This document shows, in pieces, positions 17,495-25,377 of a stretch of 61,597 nucleotides of DNA. Each line of letters begins with the position of its first letter. Positions within the stretch are counted from its first letter, which is position 1. The DNA comes from a virus: the IMG/VR virus record IMGVR_UViG_3300022743_000214, positions 1 to 61,597 of that record, one strand, 5' to 3'. The notes below the pieces were generated by a model. That model worked only from the letters and a program-made list of their open reading frames with translations. It searched no databases and was not told where the DNA came from. The position numbers and the translations under genes were made by a program.

Positions 17495-18828
17495 AGCTGA
17501 CCGAACATTTCAATACGTTCTTGGTTGACGTTATCAATCTCAACCAGACGCGCATTGACACGCTGAAAGCGCGCGTGGATGCCATCGTTACCGCTGTCGA
17601 AAGCTTTGATGTTTTTTCTGACATTCTGATCGATACGACACCACAAGGGTCGTGGGCGCATCGCACCATCATCAAGCCGGCCGGAATCGCAGGATCGTTT
17701 GACGCGGATGTGGTTGCTTTTGTAGATCCTCACGAAGAATGGACTCCGGCAGATTACATCGACCATCTGTATGACCAGTTCAAGGCGCACGGCACTTATT
17801 CTGACAAGGTGTCGCGCAAGACGCGTTGCGTAACGATTCAGTATGCGGGGGAGTTCTCAATTGATGTAGTGCCGTGTATCCGCAGAGCCAGCATTTGGGA
17901 AACCACGGAATGGATTCTGAATCGTAAGGATGACGTCGAAGAGCAGGCAAATCCTGATGGATATACAGAGTGGTTCTCACAGAGAAACGGGTATGTTGGC
18001 AACAACCAGTTGATCAAGGTTGTTCGGATACTGAAGTACCTGCGCGATTTCAAACTGACATTTTCAGCCAAATCAATTCTGCTGACGACGTTGATTGGTG
18101 AACGCATCTCTTGGCTTGACGAGCTGGGGAATGAATTCTCAGATACGCCAACTGCGCTCCGGACAGTTATCAAGAGACTGGACGCATACCTGCAACAGAA
18201 CCCTGATATGCCAGAGATCGTAAACCCCAAGCTGCCGTCAGAGTCGTTCACAAGGCACTGGGATCAAGACAAGTACACCAACTTCCGAGCCTGTATCAAC
18301 CGCTACGCCGAATGGGTTGAAGATGCTTACGTTGAGACAGATCGTGAAGAGAGCATCGTTAAATGGCGAAGGATTTTTGGTGATGATTTTGCAAAGTCAG
18401 TTGTTCTCACCAAGGCTGCCAATCTGGTCGAAACGCAGATTGATGATGTATCTCATGTTACCCGGCCGCCATGGCCAGTCTTGCCAGCTGGACGAATTGA
18501 AATCACTGCGACACTACATTCTTCCAAGGAAGGAAATTTCCTAGGAACCTACCGCTCTGATGGACCTGCTTTGTCGCCGGACACTTGGCTTCACTTCAGT
18601 GCAAAGCACTCTTTCACAAATGGCATAGCGATTAAATGGCAAATCGTTAATACGGGCTGGGCGGCAAGGGCTGCGAGGTGCCTCAGGGGTGGATTCGATC
18701 ATTCTGGTTCAGAGATATGGGAGCACACACTTTACAGGGGAAAACACTGGGTCGAGTGTTTCGCTGTCGATTTGAAACGAGGCGTATGCCTTGCTCGAAG
18801 TGACCGCTTCTACGTCAACATTTCATAG
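17491..18828 (+). CDS. CBASS cyclic oligonucleotide synthase (CD-NTase) with C-terminal sensor-like domain
   Basis: A 445-aa nucleotidyltransferase. Gly53-Ser54 and the metal-binding Asp71 and Asp73, with a third Asp at 125 on the next strand, form the catalytic core of the DNA-polymerase-beta-like CD-NTase fold. A helical OAS-type C-lobe follows to about residue 320. The last 120 residues form a beta-rich domain resembling the AGS-C sensor domains found on some SMODS/CD-NTases. It would make a cyclic di- or trinucleotide during infection to activate the adjacent patatin. The product cannot be told from sequence. Its start overlaps capV. Confidence 0.9.
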   Translation: MKLTEHFNTFLVDVINLNQTRIDTLKARVDAIVTAVESFDVFSDILIDTTPQGSWAHRTIIKPAGIAGSFDADVVAFVDPHEEWTPADYIDHLYDQFKAHGTYSDKVSRKTRCVTIQYAGEFSIDVVPCIRRASIWETTEWILNRKDDVEEQANPDGYTEWFSQRNGYVGNNQLIKVVRILKYLRDFKLTFSAKSILLTTLIGERISWLDELGNEFSDTPTALRTVIKRLDAYLQQNPDMPEIVNPKLPSESFTRHWDQDKYTNFRACINRYAEWVEDAYVETDREESIVKWRRIFGDDFAKSVVLTKAANLVETQIDDVSHVTRPPWPVLPAGRIEITATLHSSKEGNFLGTYRSDGPALSPDTWLHFSAKHSFTNGIAIKWQIVNTGWAARAARCLRGGFDHSGSEIWEHTLYRGKHWVECFAVDLKRGVCLARSDRFYVNIS

Positions 18829-18842
18829 TCGGAGAATACGAT

Positions 18843-19790
18843 ATGGCATTGAATCTGGCGAAGGCCGTACTGGATTGTTTGAAGGTTCGCCCCGAGGAAA
18901 AGCTGACCGCAAGACAGATCGCCGAGTGGATTTTTAGCACGTACCCTTCAGAGTGCCAGGAGAAGAAGTCCAACAGTCAGGGGGGCTATATAAAGACCGA
19001 TAGCGACTTAGTACAGCAACTAGTTGCGGAAATTGGCTCCCGGCGTCCCAGTTTGCAGAAGCGACATCCTGAACTTAAGACGACCGAAGGTAGACCTCGC
19101 AAGTATTACTACACCGAAAAATCGGACATTGCCGAAGTTGCTGCGGCTGAGGACACGTCCGCTACTGCTGTGTTGGGCGCTGACAGCAAGACAATGAGTG
19201 AACACTCCTTGTATCCGCTGCTCTCGCTGTATCTGTGGGAAGAGTTTGGCGTCTATTCGAAGCGCATCGACGAAAAGCGCTCATCGAACAAGCGTGGGCC
19301 GAATGGCAACCGCTGGCTGTATCCGGACATTGTTGGGATGGAAGACTTGGGCGCGGAGTGGCACCAGGAGGTGCGGGACTGCGTGAATCAGTATTCCGAC
19401 AAGCGCACCAAGCTGTGGTCGTTCGAGGCAAAGTTACTGATCAACCGCTCGAACGTTCGGGAGTGTTTTTTCCAGGCGGTTTCCAATTCTTCGTGGGCAA
19501 ATTACGGTTATTTGGTCGCTGCAGAAATCGAAGGCCAGGACACTCTCAAGGAATTGCGTATGTTGTTCGCTGCTCATGGCATAGGCCTAATTAAGCTTGA
19601 TGCGGACAACCCAGCAGAAAGCCAGGTGTTGATTCCGGCTCGAGAGCGAGACGAGATCGATTGGGACATGGCCAATCGGCTGGCAACAGAGAACCGGGAT
19701 TTTATGGAGTACGTGAAACTCGTGAAACAGTTCTACCAGACTGGAGAGGCACGTCTGGCTGACTGGGATGTGCCTGAATTGAAGGAATGA
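18843..19790 (+). CDS. HrgA-like protein with winged-helix and PD-(D/E)XK-like nuclease domains
   Basis: A 315-aa protein, last of the unit, 14 bases after the CD-NTase stop. Residues 1-95 look like a HARE/winged-helix domain with a basic end. The C-terminal domain has Asp162 after a Leu-Tyr-Pro strand and Glu195-Ala-Lys197 on the next strand, a PD-(D/E)XK arrangement seen in the COG2958/HrgA group linked to restriction loci. It may be an extra DNA nuclease effector, or a separate restriction-like gene that only shares the operon. The usual CBASS accessory genes (Cap2/Cap3, HORMA/Trip13) are absent. Confidence 0.7.
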   Translation: MALNLAKAVLDCLKVRPEEKLTARQIAEWIFSTYPSECQEKKSNSQGGYIKTDSDLVQQLVAEIGSRRPSLQKRHPELKTTEGRPRKYYYTEKSDIAEVAAAEDTSATAVLGADSKTMSEHSLYPLLSLYLWEEFGVYSKRIDEKRSSNKRGPNGNRWLYPDIVGMEDLGAEWHQEVRDCVNQYSDKRTKLWSFEAKLLINRSNVRECFFQAVSNSSWANYGYLVAAEIEGQDTLKELRMLFAAHGIGLIKLDADNPAESQVLIPARERDEIDWDMANRLATENRDFMEYVKLVKQFYQTGEARLADWDVPELKE

Positions 19791-19794
19791 TTGG

Positions 19795-20079
19795 TCATTC
19801 CAGATGGCCGATCACGTCGAGGCGGTCGTCACCACGCTCAAACGCGCCGAGCCAGCCGTCGCTGGAGTTGGTGCGGCTCATGAGAAGATTGAACCCCTCG
19901 CACCCACGAGCTTTCGCGGTAGCAAAGTCAGCGGTCTCAAACTTTGCCTCTCGGACTAAAGTCGCAGCCATCGACTTCATTGCATATTCAAACAGATCGA
20001 TCAAGTTTTCTTGAAGATTGGCGTCTATATTTTGTGAAATGATGTCATCAATGATTGCTTTTTTTATGCTGTTTCGCAT
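19795..20079 (-). CDS. Hypothetical protein (94 aa) at defence island/prophage junction
   Basis: A minus-strand frame that ends 4 bases from the convergent HrgA-like gene. It starts at an ATG with a purine-rich GAGAGAG leader. The protein is helical and amphipathic in its first half, with no membrane segment or known motif. It reads with the prophage genes, so it may be the last prophage gene or a chromosomal gene next to the attachment site. Family unknown. Confidence 0.5.
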   Translation of the reverse strand: MRNSIKKAIIDDIISQNIDANLQENLIDLFEYAMKSMAATLVREAKFETADFATAKARGCEGFNLLMSRTNSSDGWLGAFERGDDRLDVIGHLE

Positions 20080-20187
20080 GGGTGATACTCTCTCTTTCTC
20101 GAGGGAATGACATGAACGCTCGGTTTTGCCAAAAAACCAAGTGATTTCTCCAATATCTGTATCAAGCGTTGCAAATTACCGACTGAA

Positions 20188-20691
20188 TTAATTTCTAAGA
20201 TCCATCGAGTGCATGGTTTGAGCCCACTTCTGAAACTCTAAAAGCATCAATGTGGTCTGAGCGGCATCGTCGGCTAGCCGCTCACAGCTCATCCCCCTCT
20301 CATCTCCGGAGGCAGCAAGTAAAGGGTCGGCGGAGGATTGAGCAATTGCTTCGGTATTTGTGGGAACGTCGGACAGCGCACTTCCACTGGGTGCGGTGTT
20401 GTTGCACACCCCATCAAAAATAGTGTCAGGCAGGCGAGAAGCCAATAGTTTGGATTTTTTAAGAAAGTCATTTGAAATTTCCTGATTGATTTGGGCTTGT
20501 CCAAGCTTTACGTCTTCAATGTGCTGCTCCTGCTTGGCAACCACTTGCTCTACCCTGCTCTTTTCAGCATTCCAGGCAGATTGAACTCGTACTTCACCTA
20601 ACTGAACGCCAATGATCATTGCCATCGCCAGCAATAGGCAGTCCATCAAGATTGACCAATTGGCCAACAGAAATCGACTCAGCCAACTCAT
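20188..20691 (-). CDS. Rz: Rz-like i-spanin
   Basis: A 167-aa protein with an N-terminal membrane anchor (about residues 10-30) followed by a charged periplasmic region with coiled-coil character, then a Ser/Asp-rich linker and a helical C-terminus. That is the layout of an inner-membrane spanin subunit, which with Rz1 fuses inner and outer membranes at the end of lysis. It is the distal gene of the lysis cassette, overlaps the endolysin gene by 4 bases, and has an Rz1 lipoprotein frame nested inside it. Confidence 0.75.
   Translation of the reverse strand: MSWLSRFLLANWSILMDCLLLAMAMIIGVQLGEVRVQSAWNAEKSRVEQVVAKQEQHIEDVKLGQAQINQEISNDFLKKSKLLASRLPDTIFDGVCNNTAPSGSALSDVPTNTEAIAQSSADPLLAASGDERGMSCERLADDAAQTTLMLLEFQKWAQTMHSMDLRN
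20289..20471 (-). CDS. Rz1: Rz1-like o-spanin lipoprotein nested inside Rz
   Basis: A 60-residue frame wholly inside the Rz gene in another frame. ATG at 20471 is preceded by AGGAAA. The protein has a signal peptide ending in the lipobox Leu-Met-Gly-Cys (Cys near residue 21), then a short Pro-rich mature region (Pro-Pro-Pro and other prolines). This is the classic outer-membrane spanin: a short proline-rich lipoprotein embedded in Rz. A longer version starting at 20504 would put 11 residues before the signal sequence and is less likely. Confidence 0.8.
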   Translation of the reverse strand: MTFLKNPNYWLLACLTLFLMGCATTPHPVEVRCPTFPQIPKQLLNPPPTLYLLPPEMRGG

Positions 20692-21152
20692 TGCATACCT
20701 CCGTCAAGTGAAGTCAATTTGTGAGCAGTAATTACGGAGATGACTTTGTTCGCATAGCCAGGATCAGTGGCGTAACCAGCTTTGGCTAAAGCTTTGACAA
20801 AAGCCTCTGCAGTCAAGCAACTGAAGCAAGGCAGGTACCGTGAGTTTTGCTTCAAAAAGGTAGCGTGGTCGTCAATACTGTCTTTCCAACTAGGGTACTT
20901 TCGCCACTTAGCCGAGACAACAACCCATTCCCCCTTAATGAATTCCTTGGTATCAAGAGTCAATATCTCCCCTCGCCAGAGATTGTCTGCCTTGATACCA
21001 AATAAGTTATTTCCAGCCTTTGCCAGGCCTGACTCTCCCCAGCCTGACTCCAATGCAGCCTGCGCAATCGTGATGCTTGCGAATACGCCTGTACGTTTAG
21101 CTTCGGCTTGGGCCAAGGGCGAAACTTGAGTAATAAATGCCTGAGGATTCAT
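20688..21152 (-). CDS. Phage endolysin, glucosaminidase domain
   Basis: A 154-aa protein covered by a FlgJ/glucosaminidase-type domain. The segment Ala-Gln-Ala-Ala-Leu-Glu-Ser-Gly-Trp-Gly near residues 30-40 includes the conserved catalytic Glu, and the Asn-Asn-Leu-Phe-Gly-Ile motif follows. The C-terminus has the Tyr-Ala-x-Asp-Pro-x-Tyr-Ala segment usual for this family. It cleaves peptidoglycan glycan strands during lysis. No signal peptide is seen, so export needs the upstream holin. It overlaps both neighbours by 4 bases. Confidence 0.9.
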   Translation of the reverse strand: MNPQAFITQVSPLAQAEAKRTGVFASITIAQAALESGWGESGLAKAGNNLFGIKADNLWRGEILTLDTKEFIKGEWVVVSAKWRKYPSWKDSIDDHATFLKQNSRYLPCFSCLTAEAFVKALAKAGYATDPGYANKVISVITAHKLTSLDGGMQ

Positions 21153-21532
21153 AGCAACCCCTTCACATCTTTTGCAACTTCATCAATGGACTCATCGCGA
21201 CGAGCCGAGATGAAATTGAAGAGCCAGCGCACGACTGCCCAACCGGGCAGACCGCAGGCAAAGATCACCCCGCCCATGGCGTACAGACCAATCGTTGAAA
21301 ACGCCCAGTGATGAAGCTGGAAATATTCGATGGTGATAGCACCACCACAAATACTGGACACGACGGTGCTGATCAGACCAACTGTCCATTCACGGACATT
21401 GCGCGGTGGCGTCATGAGCATGACGACCACGGCGGCAAGGGTTGCACCCCCAGCGGCAGCACCCGCTGTTCCACCGATCGCCTTGTAGGCTGCGGCGGCA
21501 CCTGCCACGCTTGAAGTTGTAGGTTCTGGCAT
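21149..21532 (-). CDS. Phage holin-like membrane protein
   Basis: About 127 aa from ATG 21532, preceded by GGGGAG. It has an Ala/Gly-rich N-terminal segment and two or three hydrophobic segments (about residues 20-40, 55-70 and 85-105), and a charged C-terminus typical of holins. Position directly before the endolysin with a 4-base overlap supports a holin role in timing lysis. The sequence family is not certain. Confidence 0.75.
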   Translation of the reverse strand: MPEPTTSSVAGAAAAYKAIGGTAGAAAGGATLAAVVVMLMTPPRNVREWTVGLISTVVSSICGGAITIEYFQLHHWAFSTIGLYAMGGVIFACGLPGWAVVRWLFNFISARRDESIDEVAKDVKGLL

Positions 21533-21544
21533 TGATTTCTCCCC

Positions 21545-21572
21545 AAAAAACCGCCAGGGCAAACCTTGGCGG
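21545..21572 (-). terminator. Intrinsic terminator-like hairpin before holin
   Basis: On the minus strand an inverted repeat with 5-base GC arms CCGCC/GGCGG and an inner AAGG/CCTGG-type stem is followed directly by six Ts and then by the GGGGAG ribosome site of the holin. It lies between the radical SAM gene and the lysis cassette. It could attenuate read-through from the tail genes into lysis genes. Confidence 0.65.
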
Positions 21573-21595
21573 CTGTAGTGAATAAAGGTTTCGAA

Positions 21596-22966
21596 TTAGG
21601 CAGAGACGACTGGAATTGGAAATGGCTTAACCGATTGGCTTTGCATCGCAGCGGGTTCTTGTTCAAACCCAAAGATGTCCTTGCGATCAAGTCGTAATTC
21701 ACCATCGATGTGAACAGGGATCAGTCCCGTTAGAAACTCAATGCCAGCTGCGAAGATGGGCAGCGCATCAGAATAGGCGTTATCACACGACGCATCCCAA
21801 AGCGGGCCTTCCAGAAACATGCAGGCCCCTTTGCAGATCTGCACGACAGGGCACTTCGGACACTCTGTTCTTTTGGACCAGTGGGTTGATGTCGTGAGCC
21901 CTACATCGCCCAACTGGGATGTATTACCAATGCAATGGCTCTGACCATTAGGTGCCGAGGCAGATGCGCTGACGTTTTGGCAGGTCAACACATTGCCTGT
22001 GAGATCCACGGCGATGGAATCAGATTGATCCATACCGCACTTTTGGCTCAGACTAGACGCTGGGCGTTTGGTTCGCAATGAGTTCACAAAAGACATCATG
22101 CGGTCGCGGACACTCGAAATACGATCTGCCCGACCATGCCGAATGTCCTGAAACGCCTGACGGCGATAAGCGTGAAACTCCTCAGGCTTCAGTGACAAAG
22201 CAAGGCCACCAGCGTCATAGGCATCTACGAATCCGCCCTCTCCTATCATCACCTTTGGGTCTCCTGTGATTTCAGTGAAGAAGGCCTGAATGGCTGCTCG
22301 AGACTGGTTGGATCGATTGACCATGGCGTTGAAGCTGAAACGCCCCTGAGGGGCGAGTCGCTGGTACAGATCAAGAATTGCTTGTCGGGCTTCAGGGTCT
22401 TGCAATGGATCAGGCCCGCGAACGTGTTGTCCAGGTCCATCGTGTGAAACGCTGACCGTAAAGCCCAGTTCATCCAACCACTGATTCAGCTCCAAGTTGA
22501 GCAAAGAACCATTGGTGATCACTGAGAACCTGGCCAATGGGTACTTCGCCCTCAAGGCCTCAGCCAAGGGTTTCAGGGTCTTGATGTAGACCAATGGCTC
22601 ACCACCCCAAAACTCAATGGCCTCAGTCGGGGTCAATACCCAGCTATCCAGAGTGTTCAGAAAACCTTTCACGTCCTCAGGATTGGTTTCAGAGGCCCGG
22701 GCCACGAAGCGCTGAGAGCAATATTCACAAGCGTAGTTGCAGGACAGGCCAAGAGAGATTTTGAGGATGCGAGGGGATGTTTTCCCAAGCGGAGTGTCTT
22801 TCGAGACCACGGGTGCGATGCCACCGTCACTTTGCACTACGGTATCCACAGTACGAATCACGGAATTGCCCTGAATGTCAGTCAGGGTCGATTCCATGTT
22901 GTCGTAAATCAGCGGCATGACAGAGTTTTTTCTTGGGTCTGCTGCGGCAATCAGAAATTTAGCCAT
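21596..22966 (-). CDS. Radical SAM/SPASM peptide-modifying enzyme
   Basis: A 456-aa protein. The radical SAM cluster motif Cys76-x3-Cys80-x2-Cys83 is followed by Gly-Gly-Glu-Pro (121-124) and Asn-Gly-Ser. The C-terminal SPASM domain has the full seven-Cys pattern: Cys310-x13-Gly-x4-Cys329, then Cys369-x2-Cys372-x5-Cys378-x3-Cys382 and Cys394, giving two auxiliary 4Fe-4S sites. SPASM enzymes typically act on peptides or proteins (anSME, RiPP maturases). It overlaps the oxygenase gene by 8 bases and lies downstream of a Cys-rich tail fibre, so the substrate is probably a virion protein (inference). The reaction type is unknown. Confidence 0.9.
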   Translation of the reverse strand: MAKFLIAAADPRKNSVMPLIYDNMESTLTDIQGNSVIRTVDTVVQSDGGIAPVVSKDTPLGKTSPRILKISLGLSCNYACEYCSQRFVARASETNPEDVKGFLNTLDSWVLTPTEAIEFWGGEPLVYIKTLKPLAEALRAKYPLARFSVITNGSLLNLELNQWLDELGFTVSVSHDGPGQHVRGPDPLQDPEARQAILDLYQRLAPQGRFSFNAMVNRSNQSRAAIQAFFTEITGDPKVMIGEGGFVDAYDAGGLALSLKPEEFHAYRRQAFQDIRHGRADRISSVRDRMMSFVNSLRTKRPASSLSQKCGMDQSDSIAVDLTGNVLTCQNVSASASAPNGQSHCIGNTSQLGDVGLTTSTHWSKRTECPKCPVVQICKGACMFLEGPLWDASCDNAYSDALPIFAAGIEFLTGLIPVHIDGELRLDRKDIFGFEQEPAAMQSQSVKPFPIPVVSA

Positions 22967-23576
22967 CGTGTCTTGCTACCTTGATGTTGAGTAATACCTG
23001 CATGAAGGGGATGTCTCCCATGTACGGCTTTTGGAAATGGACGGCCCTGGCATCGAAGGCCACCAGCAATCCCCTGTGGGGTTTGATCCAGAACTTGGCA
23101 TGGGTTTCCCATGGCATCAAGCATTTGCCAAACCCTGAGGAACGCCAGTCTGGATTGCAGATCGCGAATGCGTTGGGACCGTACTGGTTGACCTGCTTTT
23201 GCAGATCTCTGAGAGGATCCAGCTCAGCGCCGTTTGGGAAATACACAGCCTGCAGATGACATTCGTCTTCGTCAGAGTGCGGCATGATTTCCACACCAGC
23301 CGTTCGAACCACTTCGCGTCCTTGCAGATTCGTGATGCGCCCTTGCGGTCCGATGAATTCATGTTGAATCAACGTGAGCACGTTGGAGGCTAGTTGATTG
23401 GCGCTTGGGATCGTTCCATCGAAGATGTTGTGGGACTGACGATTCCAGATCTCACCGCCCTCAGTTTTCATGGAAGCATGGACAGCCAGTAAATCGTCGT
23501 AGAGCTTCTGGTCAAACGCTGGATCAGAGTCCAGTGACCAAAGCCCCACCGTGGTGGGGAACAGCTCTAACCTCAT
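22959..23576 (-). CDS. Fe(II)/2-oxoglutarate-dependent oxygenase-like protein
   Basis: A 205-aa protein with His100-Ser-Asp102 and a distal His180 in the context Ala-Val-His-Phe-Gln-Lys-Pro-Tyr, the HxD...H facial triad of Fe(II)/2OG oxygenases. A basic residue about 20 positions later (Lys199 or Arg202) could bind 2-oxoglutarate. Such phage proteins often fall in 2OG-FeII_Oxy-type families. It overlaps the upstream 286-aa gene by 4 bases and the radical SAM gene by 8, so all three are translationally coupled. Hydroxylation of a tail protein is the simplest guess. Substrate unknown. Confidence 0.75.
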   Translation of the reverse strand: MRLELFPTTVGLWSLDSDPAFDQKLYDDLLAVHASMKTEGGEIWNRQSHNIFDGTIPSANQLASNVLTLIQHEFIGPQGRITNLQGREVVRTAGVEIMPHSDEDECHLQAVYFPNGAELDPLRDLQKQVNQYGPNAFAICNPDWRSSGFGKCLMPWETHAKFWIKPHRGLLVAFDARAVHFQKPYMGDIPFMQVLLNIKVARHDG

Positions 23577-24430
23577 AGAACACTCACCACCAGGTCATCC
23601 GTGCCCGAGAAGAACTTAAAACCCACCTTAATCTTGGACGTGTTGCCAGAGACCATGCCATCTGGACGGAAAGTGGTGGAACCAGCACCCTTCACAGTAG
23701 TGATGCGTCGGCCCACAAGATAGCCCGCAGTTGAGTCGAGGTAGATCTCAGCATCGCGGTCAGTGATGGGAGTTCCATCAGCAGTTTCAAGCTGAAAATT
23801 CACAGCCACTTCACCATTCGCGGCGATCTCAACCACCTTACTTCCCACAAAGCGAACCACAGGCAAAGTTTCATCGCGCACCAAAGCCAAGGTGATTGAT
23901 GGGATCACTTCAATGTTCTTTGATGCTATAACCAGCTCAGGACTGAAAACATTGAACCCTAGTGACCAATCCTCAAGGGGAGAGCTTTTGAATGGAACCA
24001 AGATCTGACCAATGGGGTGCGATTGCAGAACAGAGGCGTGATAAGCCTGAGCATCCATCTTGGAGGCAAGGGTTGCAACATAAAGATTGGGCGTCTGCGT
24101 GAAGAACCCATCCGGCGTTGTGTACCGCGCCATCACACCCACAGGGGCGTAGAGCATGAAGCTCGCATGATCGCCAAATTCTGGATGCTGTGTGAGCGTT
24201 TGAAGATCCAAAGTTCGCTGATACACAGGCTCACCCATGACCCCAAAGTCACCTCGCCATTCAGTGATCAATCCCTGATCAAAGTATTTCCCACCACTGG
24301 GGTGATCCTTGGTTGAGTCGCCAACAAACTCTCGTTGCATGATGGCTCTGACAGCAAATGCCAGAGTTGTATCGGCCAAGGTGACATCCAGCGCAAAGGG
24401 TGGGTTCTTATTGCCTAGGTAAAGTTTCAT
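23573..24430 (-). CDS. Phage tail-associated protein with Ig-like C-terminus
   Basis: About 285 residues from ATG 24430, which has GGAG upstream; a GTG two codons earlier is less likely. It has no cysteine. The C-terminal about 90 residues look like a beta-sandwich (bacterial Ig-like) domain with Thr-Pro-Ile-Thr-Asp-Arg-Asp and Gly-Ser-Thr-Thr-Phe strands. The N-terminal part is unrecognised. It sits between the Cys-rich fibre gene and the oxygenase gene. It could be a fibre cap, chaperone or virion decoration. Function unknown. Confidence 0.6.
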   Translation of the reverse strand: MKLYLGNKNPPFALDVTLADTTLAFAVRAIMQREFVGDSTKDHPSGGKYFDQGLITEWRGDFGVMGEPVYQRTLDLQTLTQHPEFGDHASFMLYAPVGVMARYTTPDGFFTQTPNLYVATLASKMDAQAYHASVLQSHPIGQILVPFKSSPLEDWSLGFNVFSPELVIASKNIEVIPSITLALVRDETLPVVRFVGSKVVEIAANGEVAVNFQLETADGTPITDRDAEIYLDSTAGYLVGRRITTVKGAGSTTFRPDGMVSGNTSKIKVGFKFFSGTDDLVVSVL

Positions 24431-24439
24431 ATTCACTCC

Positions 24440-25366
24440 TTAGCAGCAGTTGCAATCGCAATTGCAGTTGTACCGAGTGCCATAAGCACCCAAACGAAGC
24501 GTTCCACCTTGGTCAAACAGCGTGACCAGGTTGTAGTAGGCGTAAGGAGCTTGATCGCCGCAGTTGTAGCAGTTATCCGTGATCTGACAGTTGGGCGCAC
24601 CCTGCCAACCCGAAGTAGGGTTGTTGTTGACGCGAACGCAGTTGCTCACCACGTTGAAGAAGTAATCCTGGAGCCACCCGTAGTTACATGTCCACAACGA
24701 CCCTGAGTTGTTCATGTACATGTCCCAGCTGCCATCGGATCGGAGAAACCCCATGAGACCACCGTTGTGGTGCAGGTAACGGGTTCCCCAGTCCTGATCA
24801 ACCATGTCGATGTAGTTCGCCGTGCTGGCAATCTGCAACCTTGGAACGGTCAACGTGCCCGACATGGTGTCGCCCGTCTTGGCGACGCGACTGGACAAGT
24901 CAATCGGAATGGATGAGTTGCCATTGGCATCAGGCCCTACCCCGTTCACCGAGCGAACAAATGCAGTGGAATCAATGCCATCTAACTTGTCAGCGTCTGC
25001 CGCCTTCGCTGTTATCCCCAAATACGCGCTGTTGTGGTTGTGACCAATCGCTGCATACGCTGAGTCGTGGTTGTGGCCCGACAGCGCAAAGCCAGAAGAA
25101 GCGATGCCACCCAGCAAATCAGAGTTTGGAGCCTTGCTGACCGTGCCAGACAAATCAATGACCATCTTCCACGTGGCAGGACTCACAACGGTCAGGACAT
25201 AGAGCTTTTGCTCGTCTGTCTTGAAACAAGGCATACCCAACTGAAGGTTGACCGTTGGGAACGATGTGCCGCTGTTGAGCGACATAGCAGTCTTGTCGTT
25301 GTTCAGGATCTGAGACAACGAATCCGACAGCGTGGTCGAAGATTGAATTTCGGTGTAGTTCTGCAC
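24440..25366 (-). CDS. Tail fibre protein with Asn-Cys-rich C-terminus
   Basis: A 308-aa protein with GTG start (25366) preceded by AAGGG. Residues 97-116 hold two Gly-His-Asn-His-(Asp/Asn)-Ser-Ala-Tyr repeats and then Ala-Asp-Lys-Leu-Asp-Gly, typical of lambdoid side-tail fibres. The C-terminal third has ten cysteines, seven of them in Asn-Cys pairs, and the protein ends in NCNCDCNCC (300-308). Cys is otherwise rare (one residue before position 220). The N-terminus probably joins the tail; the C-terminus would be the receptor-binding tip. The extreme Cys tail next to two peptide-modifying enzyme genes suggests it is modified, metal-binding or disulfide-linked. Confidence 0.85.
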   Translation of the reverse strand: MQNYTEIQSSTTLSDSLSQILNNDKTAMSLNSGTSFPTVNLQLGMPCFKTDEQKLYVLTVVSPATWKMVIDLSGTVSKAPNSDLLGGIASSGFALSGHNHDSAYAAIGHNHNSAYLGITAKAADADKLDGIDSTAFVRSVNGVGPDANGNSSIPIDLSSRVAKTGDTMSGTLTVPRLQIASTANYIDMVDQDWGTRYLHHNGGLMGFLRSDGSWDMYMNNSGSLWTCNYGWLQDYFFNVVSNCVRVNNNPTSGWQGAPNCQITDNCYNCGDQAPYAYYNLVTLFDQGGTLRLGAYGTRYNCNCDCNCC

Positions 25367-25377
25367 TTATTACCCTT

